A stretch of DNA of 34,071 nucleotides from Clostridiales bacterium (GCA_014799485.1 JAAVHY010000050.1:1-34071); one strand, 5' to 3'. Numbered from the stretch's first letter, positions 23,699 through 32,694 are shown. Notes: generated by a model from the sequence alone, not told the origin. Made by a program: numbers and translations.

Positions 23699-23732
23699 TA
23701 AAAAGCGGCCCCCGGCTGTCAGCCGGGGGCCG
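23698..23732 (-). terminator. Terminator of the CNNM gene (minus strand), at the end of yfhO
   Basis: A 12-bp perfect stem (23706-23717 with 23721-23732) around GTC. Read on the minus strand, it is followed by CTTTTTATC. It abuts the yfhO stop, so it may also weakly end that transcript. Confidence 0.8.
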
Positions 23733-23740
23733 AAACGCGT

Positions 23741-25000
23741 CTATTCCTCTTTGTCCTCGGGATCGGGCAGAACCACCACTTTGATTTCCAGCACCCGGTG
23801 GTGCTCGGCGCGGGTGACGGTGACGTCCAGGTTTTCCCACACGAAGTGGTCGCCCACCTCGGGCACCCGGCCCAGCTGTTCCAGCACCCAGCCGGACACG
23901 GTGGCCGCGTCGCACTCGCCGGTGACCTGGAACAGGTCGTACAGGTCGTCCAGGTCGGCGGAGCAGGCGATGAGATAGCTGCCGTCGGGCTGCTTGCGGA
24001 ACTGCTCCACCACCTCGTCATGCTCGTCCCAGATCTCGCCCACCAGCTCCTCCACGATGTCCTCCATGGTGAGGATGCCCTCGGTGCCGCCGTACTCGTC
24101 CACCACCACCGCCATCTGGGTTTTGGTGCGCTGGAACTGGCGCATCAGGTCGTCGATCTTGGTGCCGGAAGTGATGTGCAGCACCGGGCGCACCAGTGGG
24201 GAGAGCTCATCCCGGCCATGGTAACGGGCGGAAAACAGATCCTTCTGGTGGATCACGCCCACGATATCGTCGATGCTTTCATGATAGACAGGCAGGCGGG
24301 AGTAGCCCTCGGCGGCAAACACCGACGACACATCGCTGAGCTCAGAGGTGTCCTCCACCGCTACCACGTCCACCCGGGGGGTGAGGATGTCGCCGGCCTC
24401 CAGGTCGTCAAAGCGGATGGCGGAGCGGATGAGCTGGCTCTCCTCCCGGTCCAGGCCGCCCTGGTCCTCCGCCTCCTCCACCATGGTCACCAGCTCCTCG
24501 TCGGTGATGCCGTCATCCCCCTCCTTGTGGAACAGCTTTGTCAGCAGCTTCTTCCACAGGCCGAAGATGAAGTTCAGCGGGGTGAGCAGGGCCATCAGGA
24601 AGCGCAGGAAGGGGGCGCAGAACATGGCGAAGGCCTCCGGGGATTCCTTGGCCAGACTTTTCGGGGAGATCTCGCCGAAGATCAGCACCACCACGGTGAG
24701 CACGACGGTGGACACCGCCGGGCCGCTCTCCTCATTGATGAGCTTGATGAACAGCAGGGTGGACAGGGTGGCGGCCACGTTGTTGACGATGTTGTTGCCG
24801 ATGAGGATGGTGGACAGCAGCTTGTCGTAATCCTCCGCCAGGGCCAGGGTTTTCGCCGCCTTTTTGTCGCCGTTGTCGGCGCGGCTCTTCAGGCGGATGC
24901 GGTTCAGGGAGGTGAAGGCCGTTTCAGTGGCGGAGAAATAGCCGGACATGACCACCATCAGCACCAGCACGGCCAGCAGTATCATACTATCTGGGTCCAT
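23741..25000 (-). CDS. CNNM/CorC-type membrane protein with CBS pair (hemolysin family)
   Basis: 419 residues. N-terminal DUF21/CNNM domain with three to four membrane helices ([42 protein letters not shown]), then a tandem CBS pair ([20 protein letters not shown] and [19 protein letters not shown]) and a C-terminal CorC_HlyC domain ([20 protein letters not shown]). Members efflux Mg2+, sometimes Co2+. Start ATG 24998-25000; an AGGAG lies 13 bases upstream, rather far. No gene overlaps. Confidence 0.93.
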   Translation of the reverse strand: MDPDSMILLAVLVLMVVMSGYFSATETAFTSLNRIRLKSRADNGDKKAAKTLALAEDYDKLLSTILIGNNIVNNVAATLSTLLFIKLINEESGPAVSTVVLTVVVLIFGEISPKSLAKESPEAFAMFCAPFLRFLMALLTPLNFIFGLWKKLLTKLFHKEGDDGITDEELVTMVEEAEDQGGLDREESQLIRSAIRFDDLEAGDILTPRVDVVAVEDTSELSDVSSVFAAEGYSRLPVYHESIDDIVGVIHQKDLFSARYHGRDELSPLVRPVLHITSGTKIDDLMRQFQRTKTQMAVVVDEYGGTEGILTMEDIVEELVGEIWDEHDEVVEQFRKQPDGSYLIACSADLDDLYDLFQVTGECDAATVSGWVLEQLGRVPEVGDHFVWENLDVTVTRAEHHRVLEIKVVVLPDPEDKEE

Positions 25001-25037
25001 ATGGACAAATCAACTCCTATGTGGATAAGTAAAGATT

Positions 25038-25053
25038 TACCTCAAGAGAGGTA
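25038..25053. promoter_or_regulatory. Inverted repeat upstream of the CNNM gene
   Basis: TACCTC-aaga-GAGGTA, a 6-bp palindrome about 40 bases upstream of the CNNM start. It could be an operator or a small hairpin in the leader. No clear promoter hexamers were found around it. Confidence 0.3.
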
Positions 25054-25086
25054 TTGCAAAGATATATACCATAGGTTGGCGAAAAA

Positions 25087-25112
25087 AGCAAGGGGGGATT
25101 TGCTCCCTTGCT
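25087..25112 (-). terminator. Terminator of the small interrupted gene
   Basis: On the minus strand AGCAAGGG (25112-25105) pairs with CCCCTTGCT (25095-25087) and is followed by TTTTTTC. It directly follows the readthrough TGA at 25112-25114, supporting that codon, rather than the amber, as the original gene end. Confidence 0.8.
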
Positions 25113-25294
25113 CATTCTTCTCCCTGGATGTACAGTTCTTCCGCCGCCTGCTAGGCCTGCACAAGCGCCGCGCGGGCCTTCATCATCTCGTTGTCCTCCA
25201 TCATGCACAGCGCCGTTGTCACTGCATTGAACAGGGTCGTGTACATTTTTTGATATGGGACGTTTGAAGCTGGCTCTGTTCCTGAAAACTCCAT
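25112..25294 (-). pseudogene. Small helical protein gene interrupted by an in-frame amber codon
   Basis: Start ATG 25292-25294 with TAGGAGGCG on this strand (25301-25309). It encodes 47 residues (MEFSGTEPASNVPYQ, KMYTTLFNAVTTALCM, MEDNEMMKARAALVQA), then TAG at 25151-25153. The frame continues with 12 residues, QAAEELYIQGEE, and a TGA followed directly by a terminator. Small clostridial proteins of this type carry a YxxxFNxIT helix and end with an AQxxAEExY-like segment, so the amber probably replaces one glutamine codon (CAG to TAG). Translation could end at 47 residues or read through. Its promoter overlaps a perfect palindrome. Confidence 0.65.
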
Positions 25295-25315
25295 AATAAG
25301 CGCCTCCTAAATTTT

Positions 25316-25366
25316 TGATTGCACTAATATTAGTGCAATCATAGCACATAACTACGGTAATATCAA
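25316..25366 (-). promoter_or_regulatory. Minus-strand promoter with overlapping 26-bp perfect palindrome
   Basis: The palindrome is TGATTGCACTAAT (25316-25328) followed at once by its exact complement (25329-25341). On the minus strand TTGATA (25366-25361), 17 bases and TATGAT (25343-25338) form a good promoter whose -10 enters the palindrome. The palindrome would therefore act as an operator blocking transcription of the small interrupted gene. The divergent XRE protein is the obvious binder. Confidence 0.75.
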
Positions 25367-25408
25367 GATAAAGCTTGTGCGGATATGAGTGCGGCAGGAG
25401 GTGACGGC

Positions 25409-25633
25409 GTGGACTATTCCTATGATTTGGTGGTCGGGCAGCAGATTCGCGCCGCGCGGGAGGTGTGCGGGATGACACAAGAGCAGTTGGCCGCGCGGCT
25501 CCAGACCAGCGGCTGTGATGTCACTCGGAGCGCCGTGGCCAAAATGGAAGTGGGGCAGCGGCATATCTATGCTGTGGAGCTGCGTGCCTTGCGGGATATT
25601 TTGAACGTTTCCTATGAGATGCTCCTTCCATAG
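25409..25633 (+). CDS. Small XRE-family HTH regulator
   Basis: 74 residues from GTG 25409 (AGGAGGT at 25396-25402, 6-base spacing). ATG 25385 in the same frame has no Shine-Dalgarno and is rejected. A complete HTH_XRE: QQIRAAREVCGMTQEQLAARLQ, then TRSAVAKMEVGQRHIYAVEL and RALRDILNVSYEMLL. The protein is just the DNA-binding domain. It is divergent from the small interrupted gene, and the palindrome lies between them, consistent with autoregulation and repression of that gene. It ends at a bidirectional terminator shared with thrS. Confidence 0.85.
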   Translation: MDYSYDLVVGQQIRAAREVCGMTQEQLAARLQTSGCDVTRSAVAKMEVGQRHIYAVELRALRDILNVSYEMLLP

Positions 25634-25634
25634 T

Positions 25635-25671
25635 AAAAGACTGCCGGAGGATTTTCCTCCGGCAGTCTTTT
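25635..25671. terminator. Bidirectional terminator between the XRE gene and thrS
   Basis: A 17-bp stem (25635-25651 with 25655-25671), loop TTT, with T-rich sequence in both directions. It serves the XRE gene on the plus strand and thrS on the minus strand. Confidence 0.93.
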
Positions 25672-25673
25672 TA

Positions 25674-27470
25674 TTATTTGATTGCTTTGCTCCGGACCTC
25701 TTCGCCCAGCAGGGCGGCAAAAGCATCCAGCCCCATGGCCCCCAGATCCTCGCCGGAGCGGTGACGGGGGGAGACGGTGCCGTTCTCCATGTCCCGGTCG
25801 CCCACCACCAGCATGTAGGGCACTTTCTCCAGGGTGGCCTCCCGGATCTTCTTGCCGATCTTCTCGCTGCGGCCGTCTACCTCGCAGCGGAAGCCCTGGG
25901 CGGCCAGTTTCCTGGCCTGCTCGGCGCAGTAATCCGCCGCGCGGTCGGTGACGGGCAGGAACCTGACCTGCTCCGGAGACATCCAAGTGGGCAGCGCACC
26001 GGCGTACTCCTCAATGAGGTAGGCCAGCGTCCGCTCGTAGCAGCCCAGAGAGGTGCGGTGGATGATATAGGGGGTCTTCTTCTGGCCGTCCGCGTCCACA
26101 TACTCCATCCCGAACTGCTTGGCCAGCAGCATATCGATCTGGATGGTGACCAGAGTGTCCTCCTTGCCGTAGACATTCTTATACTGGATGTCCAGCTTGG
26201 GGCCGTAGAAAGCGGCCTCATCGATGCCGATCTCGTACTGCACTCCCAGGTCGTCCAGAATCTTGCCCATGACGGTCTGGGCCTCGTCCCACTGCTCCGG
26301 GGTGCCCTCGTACTTGTTGTTGGGGTTGGCGGGGTCCCACTGGGAGAAGCGGAAGGTACACTTGTCCAACAGGCCCACGGTGCCCAGGCAGTATTTGGCC
26401 AGATCCAGACAGCCCTTGAACTCCTCTTCCAGCTGGTCCGGGCGGAGAACCAGATGGCCCTCGGAAATGGTGAACTGGCGCACGCGGATCAGGCCGTGCA
26501 TCTCGCCGGAGTCCTCGTTGCGGAACAGAGTGGAGGTCTCGCCCAGGCGCATGGGCAGGTCGCGGTAGCTGCGGCCCCGGTTCAGGAACACCTGATACTG
26601 GAACGGGCAGGTCATGGGACGCAGGGCAAAGCACTCCTTGGTTTCGTCCATGGGGTCGCCCAGGACGAACATACCGTCCAGATAGTGGTCCCAGTGGCCG
26701 GAGATCTTGTACAGCTCCCGCTTGGCCATATAGGGGGTCTTGGTCAGCAGATAGCCCCGCTTCTGCTCCTCGTCCTCCACCCAGCGCTGGAGGGTCTGGA
26801 TGACCCGCGCGCCCTTGGGCAGGATGATGGGCAGACCCTGGCCGATGACGTCCACAGTGGTGAAATACTCCAGCTCACGGCCCAGCTTGTTGTGATCCCG
26901 CTTAAGGGCCTCGGCCTGCTTGGCCAGGTACTCGTCCAGCTCGTCCTTCTTGGGGAAGGCCACGCCGTAGATGCGTTGGAGGGTCTGGCGGCTGGAGTCG
27001 CCCCGCCAGTAGGCGGCGTTGCAGGCGGTGAGTTTGATGGCGTTGCCCTTGATGCGCCCGGTGGAGTCCAGGTGGGGGCCGGCGCACAGGTCGGTGAACT
27101 CGCCCTGCTTGTAGAAGGAGATCACCGCGTCCTCAGGCAGATCGTGGATCAGCTCCACCTTGTAGGGCTCGCCCTTCTCCTCCATGAGCTTGACCGCTTC
27201 CTCCCGGGGCAGTTCGAACCGCTCCAGCTTCAGCTTTTCCTTGCAGATCTTGCGCATTTCCCCTTCCAGCTCGGCAAGCTGGCCCTCGGTGAAGGGCTCG
27301 GGGGTGTCGAAATCGTAGTAGAAGCCGTTGTCAACGGACGGGCCGATGGCCAGCTTCACCTCGGGGTGGAGCCGCTTCATGGCCTGGGCCAGCACGTGGG
27401 AGCAGGTGTGCCAGTAGGTCTTGCGGTACTGCTCGTTTTCGAAGGTAAATTCGTTCTTGTCGCCGCTCAT
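25674..27470 (-). CDS. thrS: Threonyl-tRNA synthetase, lacking the N-terminal TGS domain
   Basis: 598 residues; start ATG 27468-27470, with AAGGAGG 9 bases upstream. It charges tRNA-Thr and edits mischarged Ser. It opens at the editing domain (HTCSH near residue 20, DLCAGPH near 165), with no TGS module, so it is about 45-60 residues shorter than classic ThrRS. Catalytic domain: LRPMTCPFQYQVF (zinc Cys), TLFRNEDSGEMHGLIRVRQF (motif 2), ISEGH (zinc His), IIHRTSLGCYERTLAYLIE (motif 3). The C-terminal anticodon-binding domain is intact (VRFLPVTDRAADYCAEQARK). Expression is controlled by the T-box leader. Confidence 0.96.
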   Translation of the reverse strand: MSGDKNEFTFENEQYRKTYWHTCSHVLAQAMKRLHPEVKLAIGPSVDNGFYYDFDTPEPFTEGQLAELEGEMRKICKEKLKLERFELPREEAVKLMEEKGEPYKVELIHDLPEDAVISFYKQGEFTDLCAGPHLDSTGRIKGNAIKLTACNAAYWRGDSSRQTLQRIYGVAFPKKDELDEYLAKQAEALKRDHNKLGRELEYFTTVDVIGQGLPIILPKGARVIQTLQRWVEDEEQKRGYLLTKTPYMAKRELYKISGHWDHYLDGMFVLGDPMDETKECFALRPMTCPFQYQVFLNRGRSYRDLPMRLGETSTLFRNEDSGEMHGLIRVRQFTISEGHLVLRPDQLEEEFKGCLDLAKYCLGTVGLLDKCTFRFSQWDPANPNNKYEGTPEQWDEAQTVMGKILDDLGVQYEIGIDEAAFYGPKLDIQYKNVYGKEDTLVTIQIDMLLAKQFGMEYVDADGQKKTPYIIHRTSLGCYERTLAYLIEEYAGALPTWMSPEQVRFLPVTDRAADYCAEQARKLAAQGFRCEVDGRSEKIGKKIREATLEKVPYMLVVGDRDMENGTVSPRHRSGEDLGAMGLDAFAALLGEEVRSKAIK

Positions 27471-27504
27471 GGTATGATTCCTCCTTGTTTGGTACGGGGG
27501 GAAA

Positions 27505-27745
27505 CAAAAATGCCTCACCCCTGAATTATGTCAGGGGTGAGGCGTAATATACGTCCCATGGTTCCACCCTGCTTGCAGTAAAACTGCCGCTCGTGTCCTC
27601 CGATAACGGGAAGGCCCCGTCCCATTCCTCATGGGCGGCTCGGGAGTGGTACAGCCGCCGCTGTGCGCGGGGCGCTTCCACCAAACGCGTCCCTCTCTGT
27701 GCGCCGCTATGCGGTTTCTTCTCCGTCTCTGCCATTTTGACTGCC
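27505..27745 (-). promoter_or_regulatory. Threonine T-box riboswitch with its terminator
   Basis: On the minus strand the conserved T-box AGCAGGGTGGAACC lies at 27573-27560. The terminator is a 13-bp stem (27543-27531 with 27524-27512) followed by ATTTTTG. In stem I the motifs CAGAGAGGGA and GGTGGAA are visible. The likely specifier is ACC (threonine) at 27650-27648, followed by A and, in typical spacing, GAG. Uncharged tRNA-Thr would favour the antiterminator and thrS expression. Confidence 0.92.
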
Positions 27746-27748
27746 CAC

Positions 27749-27777
27749 AGTCTATCACCGAAACGGGGCGTTGTCAA
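27749..27777 (-). promoter_or_regulatory. thrS leader promoter
   Basis: On the minus strand TTGACA (27777-27772), 17-base spacer, TAGACT (27754-27749). The predicted start near 27741 gives a leader of about 270 nt. Confidence 0.8.
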
Positions 27778-27805
27778 GGGAGAGGATGCGGAAAAGGGAC
27801 GGTTT

Positions 27806-28861
27806 TCAGCCGAACAGCGCCGCCAGGGACCGGGTATAGGGCGGACGGCAGATCCCCTTTTCCGTGACGATGCCGGTGATAAGCTCGTGGCCGGTGACGT
27901 CGAAAGCGGGGTTGTAGCACTTCACCCCGGCGGGGGCCATGGGCTGGGCGTAAAACTTCGACCTGATCTCCTCCGGGTCGCGCAGTTCGATCTGGATGTC
28001 GTCCCCGGTGGGACAGCCCAGGTCGATGGTGGAGGTGGGGCCCAGCACGTAGAAGGGGACGCCGTAGTGCCTGGCCAGGATGGCCACGCCGCTGGTGCCG
28101 ATCTTGTTGGCGGTGTCGCCGTTGGCGGCCACCCGGTCACAGCCCACAAAGCATGCGTTGACCCAGCCGTTTTTCATGACCATGGACGCCATGTTGTCGC
28201 AGATGAGGGTCACGTCTATCCCGGCCTTGTGCAGTTCATAGGAGGTGAGACGGGCGCCTTGAAGCAGAGGGCGGGTCTCGTCGGCGAACACCCGGAAGTT
28301 CAGCCCCCGCTCATGGCCCAGCAGGAGGGGGCCCAGGGCGGTGCCGTATTGGGAGGTGGCCAGCGGGCCGGCGTTGCAGTGGGTGAGCACGCCGTCGCCG
28401 TCTTTGATGAGGGTGAGGCCGTGCTCCGAGATGGCGCGGCACATGGCGATGTCCTCCCGGTGGATGGCGAACGCCTCTTCCCGCAGGGCGGCGGCGATGG
28501 CAACGGGGTCTGCCCCGGCCATGGCGTCCGCCCGCTTCAACAGGCGGCCCAGCGCCCAACTGAGGTTGACCGCCGTGGGGCGGGAGGAGCTGAGGTATTG
28601 GGCCAGCCGGGTGAGCTCCAGGTGAAATTCCGCGGGGGACAGGCGCTTGTTCCGCTCCGCCAGGGAGGCGAGGCAGTACCCCGCGCAGATGCCGATGGCG
28701 GGGGCGCCCCGCACCCGCAGGAGCCGGATGGCCTCAAACATCTCCTCGGGCGCGCGCAGGGTGAGGTATTCCGCCCGGTTGGGCAGGAGGGTCTGATCCA
28801 GTATGACTACGCTGGTGTGGTCATCCCCCAGGCGGACGTGGTCGCTGAGATAGTCGGACAT
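27806..28861 (-). CDS. mtnA: S-methyl-5-thioribose-1-phosphate isomerase (MtnA)
   Basis: 351 residues; ATG 28859-28861 with AAAGGAGCC upstream. It converts 5-methylthioribose-1-P to 5-methylthioribulose-1-P in methionine salvage, or acts on 5-deoxyribose-1-P in the DHAP shunt. Signature: [16 protein letters not shown] near residue 52, catalytic Cys in [10 protein letters not shown] (near 160) and catalytic Asp in [18 protein letters not shown] (near 240). No other salvage gene (mtnK, mtnB, mtnX) is in the window. It is the last gene of an XRE-FliB-MtnA operon (16-base gap). Confidence 0.94.
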   Translation of the reverse strand: MSDYLSDHVRLGDDHTSVVILDQTLLPNRAEYLTLRAPEEMFEAIRLLRVRGAPAIGICAGYCLASLAERNKRLSPAEFHLELTRLAQYLSSSRPTAVNLSWALGRLLKRADAMAGADPVAIAAALREEAFAIHREDIAMCRAISEHGLTLIKDGDGVLTHCNAGPLATSQYGTALGPLLLGHERGLNFRVFADETRPLLQGARLTSYELHKAGIDVTLICDNMASMVMKNGWVNACFVGCDRVAANGDTANKIGTSGVAILARHYGVPFYVLGPTSTIDLGCPTGDDIQIELRDPEEIRSKFYAQPMAPAGVKCYNPAFDVTGHELITGIVTEKGICRPPYTRSLAALFG

Positions 28862-28877
28862 GGGATCGGCTCCTTTC

Positions 28878-29948
28878 TCAAAACAGGGCGGCCAGGGAAG
28901 CGCGGCCCGGGCCGGACAGGGCCCAGATCAGGTCGTCTAAGTTGTTTTCATCGTGCTCCACCTCCCGGCTGAACCGGCTCCACAGGGCGGTTTCCTCCCC
29001 AGGCTGGAACAGGGCCAGGTGGTACAGGGCGGCGCAGGCGGCGCATACAAAGGCGGCGCGGCCATAGAGCATATCGTCGTTCACCGCCTTGTGCCAGTGG
29101 CGGAACACGAAATAACAGGCCAGGTTGGTGAACTGGCGTTCGCACTCGGGGTTGGCCCGGGCGTAGTCCACACACAGGGCGGTGTACTCCGAAGGGGACA
29201 GAAGGGACAGCCGCTGGGCACGGTCTTTCAGCAGGGAGGGCCAGTCGGGGCGGAGGGGGTCAAGAGCTGCCAGGGCGTTCAGCAGCCAGACGGCGGAGGC
29301 TTGGCGCTGAGGGGCGTCCTCCGGGAAGGCGGGGATGAGGGGGAAGTTGGCCATTTTGCCGTACTCCCCCGCATCGATACAGCCTTGGAGGGCTTCGGCA
29401 TAGGCCAGGATGGAACGGAATTTTGTCCAAAGCCCGCCCGCGCCGCCCAGCAAGGCCAGCGCCTGGGCGCGGCTGTGTTCCAGTCCCGCCAGGAGTTCCG
29501 GGTCTACGCCGTCAAAGGGCGGGTCGGCGCTGCCGTCGTCCGTTTCGGTGAGGGTGAAGCGGGGGGCTTCCAGCAGGAGACGGGCGGCTTCCGGGCAGGA
29601 GACGGCCAGGGAGGATTCCGTCAGGCAGCCGTACTCCTCGATAAACCGGGGGTAGGCGGCGCAGTGGGCGCAGAGGTGCCCCTCGCCCCAATCCCGCTGG
29701 ATGGGGCACAGACCCTCCGGGGTGAGAAGGGCGCACATACCGTCCCCATTCAGGCGGAAGCACACGTCGCCGTCCTCGTCGGTGACCAGGTTTTGGGCGA
29801 TGTGCTCCCGCAGGGGAGAGGGGGCGGCGGCGTAGTCCGCCAGGGCGGTCTCGTCGGGCACCACCGACCAGTCCCGGCAGCAGGTGTCCGGGCAGGCAAC
29901 CCCCAGGCAGTGGAATTGTGTGTAGTAGTCCGGGCGGCGCTGGATCAT
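28878..29948 (-). CDS. fliB: Flagellin lysine-N-methylase-like protein (FliB family)
   Basis: 356 residues from ATG 29946-29948 (AAGGAGCC upstream). An in-frame extension to 30107 would overlap the upstream gene and is rejected. The N terminus carries the Cys-rich FliB signature [21 protein letters not shown], then [31 protein letters not shown] and [20 protein letters not shown]. The cysteines suggest an Fe-S cluster. FliB methylates flagellin lysines in enteric bacteria; in clostridia such genes occur without flagellar neighbours, as here, so the substrate is unknown. Confidence 0.85.
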   Translation of the reverse strand: MIQRRPDYYTQFHCLGVACPDTCCRDWSVVPDETALADYAAAPSPLREHIAQNLVTDEDGDVCFRLNGDGMCALLTPEGLCPIQRDWGEGHLCAHCAAYPRFIEEYGCLTESSLAVSCPEAARLLLEAPRFTLTETDDGSADPPFDGVDPELLAGLEHSRAQALALLGGAGGLWTKFRSILAYAEALQGCIDAGEYGKMANFPLIPAFPEDAPQRQASAVWLLNALAALDPLRPDWPSLLKDRAQRLSLLSPSEYTALCVDYARANPECERQFTNLACYFVFRHWHKAVNDDMLYGRAAFVCAACAALYHLALFQPGEETALWSRFSREVEHDENNLDDLIWALSGPGRASLAALF

Positions 29949-29961
29949 GGGGAAGGCTCCT

Positions 29962-30843
29962 TTACGGTTCGTCGTCTTTTTTGACCAGGATGGTGACCGC
30001 CACGCATAACAGGGCGGCCACCGTGTAAATGACCGGGGCGGCCTGCTTCCACAGGTCCAGTCCCAGGCCGAGACCAACGTATAATGCGGTGGCGGAAACC
30101 ATGCCAAAGCCCCAGACGCGGCCCACGCGGCGCTCCGCCGGGGTCATCTTTTCCTCCGGGAAGCCGTATTTCGAGTGCTGGACGCCCGCCCAGGTGAGGG
30201 CCGTGGCAGAAATCGTGACGCACAGCAGGAATACAGAGGAGCACAGGGCCTCCCACTGGTCCTTGTTCAGCCGGGCGGGGCTGTGCATAGCCATGGGGAT
30301 CATGACCACCAGACCCAGCAGGATGAGGGCAACCGGGACGGCGATGAGGAAGGGGAAGCGGCGCTCGAAGCGGTCCATTTCCTCTTTTGTGTAGCAGGGG
30401 ACGAAGCCGGGATGCTGGCGCTTAAAAGTGTCGTGGTTCATGCCGGAGACAATAAAGATGGTGACGGCAAAAATGAGGAACAGGAAAAAGGCCATCCCTC
30501 CCGCCGTTTCGTTGACGAAAAAGCAGACCAGGAGCATAGAGGAAATCACGCCCAGCAGAACCAGGGCCACCCCCGCCGCGATGGCGGCGGAAAAGCGGTT
30601 CATGTGCCGGTCGTAGGCGGCGGCGTCCTCGCCGAAGCGGCGGGACACGTCCCCCCGCAAGAGGGTGTCCATGTCGCAGGAGAACAGATCGCACAGGCGC
30701 AGGATGGCGTCCATCTCCGGGTAGGCGGCGTTGGACTCCCATTTGCTCACCGACTGGCGGGACACTTCCATTTTTTCCGCCAGCGCCTCCTGGGTCAGCC
30801 CGGAGCGCTTGCGGAGGAATTGCAGATTTTCACCAAATGTCAT
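29962..30843 (-). CDS. XRE HTH regulator fused to a multi-pass membrane domain
   Basis: 293 residues; ATG 30841-30843 with GAAAGGAGGTC upstream. Residues 1-65 are an HTH_XRE (LRKRSGLTQEALAEKMEVSR and SVSKWESNAAYPEMDAIL). The remainder has six or so membrane helices (FSAAIAAGVALVLLGVISSM, FFLFLIFAVTIFIVSGM, PFLIAVPVALILLGLVVMIP, ALCSSVFLLCVTISATALTW and two near the C terminus). Such membrane-tethered repressors are common in gut clostridia and may respond to envelope stress. It is first in the operon with FliB and MtnA (13-base gap). Confidence 0.9.
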   Translation of the reverse strand: MTFGENLQFLRKRSGLTQEALAEKMEVSRQSVSKWESNAAYPEMDAILRLCDLFSCDMDTLLRGDVSRRFGEDAAAYDRHMNRFSAAIAAGVALVLLGVISSMLLVCFFVNETAGGMAFFLFLIFAVTIFIVSGMNHDTFKRQHPGFVPCYTKEEMDRFERRFPFLIAVPVALILLGLVVMIPMAMHSPARLNKDQWEALCSSVFLLCVTISATALTWAGVQHSKYGFPEEKMTPAERRVGRVWGFGMVSATALYVGLGLGLDLWKQAAPVIYTVAALLCVAVTILVKKDDEP

Positions 30844-31077
30844 AAAGATGACCTCCTTTCAAGGTGCCCACAGGATAGGGCAAAACCGTGGGAAAGGCCA
30901 CCAATTTGATGTTGCGTTTGGGTTGACGGACGTAAACTTTAGGGTGCGGAGAAGCCGGGAGCAGGGAACTAAGGCCGGAGCGGAGCAAATTGGCCGAAGC
31001 CGCATAGACGGCGGAGGACAATTTGTGCAGTCGGAGGACTTAGGGTCCGTCGCGGAGGCTTCGCAGCCCAACTGCGT
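30844..31077. other. Intergenic region, GC-rich, no gene seen
   Basis: 234 bases between the XRE and FAD-protein genes. No ORF is credible. It contains GGCCGAAGCCGCATAGACGG and two copies of CGGAGGAC (31014 and 31033). It carries the XRE Shine-Dalgarno at its left end. No clear promoter or U-tract terminator. It may hold another intergenic repeat family. Confidence 0.5.
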
Positions 31078-32691
31078 TTACCCTGCAATGATGGCTTCGG
31101 CCACCTTGATCCCGTCCACGGCGGCGGAGGTGATGCCCCCGGCGTAGCCAGCCCCCTCGCCGCAGGGGTAGAGGCCGGGAAGGGCAGGGGACTGGAAGGA
31201 GCCGTCCCGCAAAATGCGTACCGGGGAGGACGAGCGGGTCTCCACGCCGGTGAGCACCCCGTCCGGGTGGGCGAAGCCGTGGAGCTTGCGGTCGAAGACG
31301 GGGAGGGCTTCTTTTAATGTGGTAAGGACGTAATCCGGGAGCACGCCGTCCAGGGTGGTCCAGGTGACGCCGGGGCGGTAGGTGGGCAGGATCGAGCGGG
31401 GGCCGTCAGAGGGCTGGCCCGCCAGGAAGTCCCCCACCAGCTGGGCGGGGGCGTGGAAGATGAAACGGCTGGAGTAGTTGAGGGGCGGGGCGTTCCCGGT
31501 GCCCCGGTCCCAGGCGGCCCGCTCCCACCGCTCCTGGAAGCGCACCCCGGCCAGGGGGTCGTCTCCACCGAAATCCTCCGGGTTCACGCCGACCAGGAAG
31601 CCGCCGTTGATGTTGGCCCCGTCCCGGGCCCGGAGGGACATTCCGTTGGTGACCACCTGGCCGTAGTCGCTGGCGGCGGCCACCACCTGCCCTCCGGGGC
31701 AGACGCAGAAAGTGAAGGCCGACCGGCCCGATGGCAGGTGGCAGGCCAGCTTGTAGTCGGCGGCGGGGAGCCTGTCCCAGAACTCGCCGAACTGGGCGCG
31801 GCTGACGGCCTGCTGGCTGTGCTCGATGCGCACGCCGATGGCGAAGCTCTTGCGCTCCATGGGCAGGCCGAAATCGTATAACATCTGGAAGGTGTCCCGG
31901 GCGGAGTGGCCCGGGGCCAGCACCAGGGCGTCGCAGGGGATATCGTATGGGCCGGATTCAGTCATTACGGTGATGCCAGACAGCCGCCCGCTCTGCGGAT
32001 GCAGGGCCCAAAGCTGGTGCTCAAAGCGGATGTCCGCGCCCAGGCTGAGCAGCTCCTGCCGGATGGATCTTACCACGCCCCGGAGCACATCGGTGCCGAT
32101 GTGGGGCTTGTGGGACCATTTGATGTCGGCGGGCGCGCCGTGGGACACGAAAATGTCGAAAACGTGGGAGATACGGGGGTCGTTTACCCCGGTGGTCAGC
32201 TTGCCGTCGGAAAAGGCGCCCGCGCCGCCCTCGCCGAACTGGACGTTGGAGGTGCGGGACAGCGACCCGGTGGCCCAGAAGCGCTCCACGTCCATGGCGC
32301 GCTCGTCCACGTCCCTTCCCCGCTCCAGCACGATGGGGCGCAGGCCCGCCCGGGCCAGGGTGAGCGCGGCGAACAGCCCCGCCGGGCCCATCCCCACCAC
32401 CACGGGGGGCAGGGGGGAGGCGCGGCCCACAGGGGGCAATATATAAGGTATGTCCGCCACAGCCGTCACGCCCCTGGGGGCGCGGCGGAGGACGGCCTCC
32501 TCGTCCTTCAGCGCGACGCGGACGGTGCAGACCAAATGGACGTCGTTCTTTTTCCGCGCGTCGATGGACTGGCGGTGGAGGGACAGCTCCAGGATGTCGC
32601 CGGGACGCACGCCCAGGGCCTTGGCCGCCTTTTGGCGCAGCAGGGCCTCGTCCCCGTCTACGGGGAGATTGAGATTGGATATCTGGAGCAT
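31078..32691 (-). CDS. FAD-dependent oxidoreductase (COG2509-type NAD(FAD)-utilizing dehydrogenase)
   Basis: 537 residues. An N-terminal small domain (SNLNLPVDGDEALLRQKAAK to residue 85) is followed by the FAD Rossmann motif PPVVVGMGPAGLFAALTLAR and the binding-loop VLERGRDVDERA. Then SNVQFGEGGAGAFSDGKLTT, a hallmark of this family, and a C-terminal FAD motif GLYPCGEGAGYAGGITSAAV. Substrate unknown. ATG 32689-32691 lies 3 bases after the metA stop (same strand), so it is co-transcribed with metA. Confidence 0.92.
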   Translation of the reverse strand: MLQISNLNLPVDGDEALLRQKAAKALGVRPGDILELSLHRQSIDARKKNDVHLVCTVRVALKDEEAVLRRAPRGVTAVADIPYILPPVGRASPLPPVVVGMGPAGLFAALTLARAGLRPIVLERGRDVDERAMDVERFWATGSLSRTSNVQFGEGGAGAFSDGKLTTGVNDPRISHVFDIFVSHGAPADIKWSHKPHIGTDVLRGVVRSIRQELLSLGADIRFEHQLWALHPQSGRLSGITVMTESGPYDIPCDALVLAPGHSARDTFQMLYDFGLPMERKSFAIGVRIEHSQQAVSRAQFGEFWDRLPAADYKLACHLPSGRSAFTFCVCPGGQVVAAASDYGQVVTNGMSLRARDGANINGGFLVGVNPEDFGGDDPLAGVRFQERWERAAWDRGTGNAPPLNYSSRFIFHAPAQLVGDFLAGQPSDGPRSILPTYRPGVTWTTLDGVLPDYVLTTLKEALPVFDRKLHGFAHPDGVLTGVETRSSSPVRILRDGSFQSPALPGLYPCGEGAGYAGGITSAAVDGIKVAEAIIAG

Positions 32692-32694
32692 GGC

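Noticed and set aside
30844..31147. Plus-strand ORF over the XRE upstream region
   Set aside because: It runs antisense into both flanking genes and has no ribosome-binding site or recognisable protein pattern.
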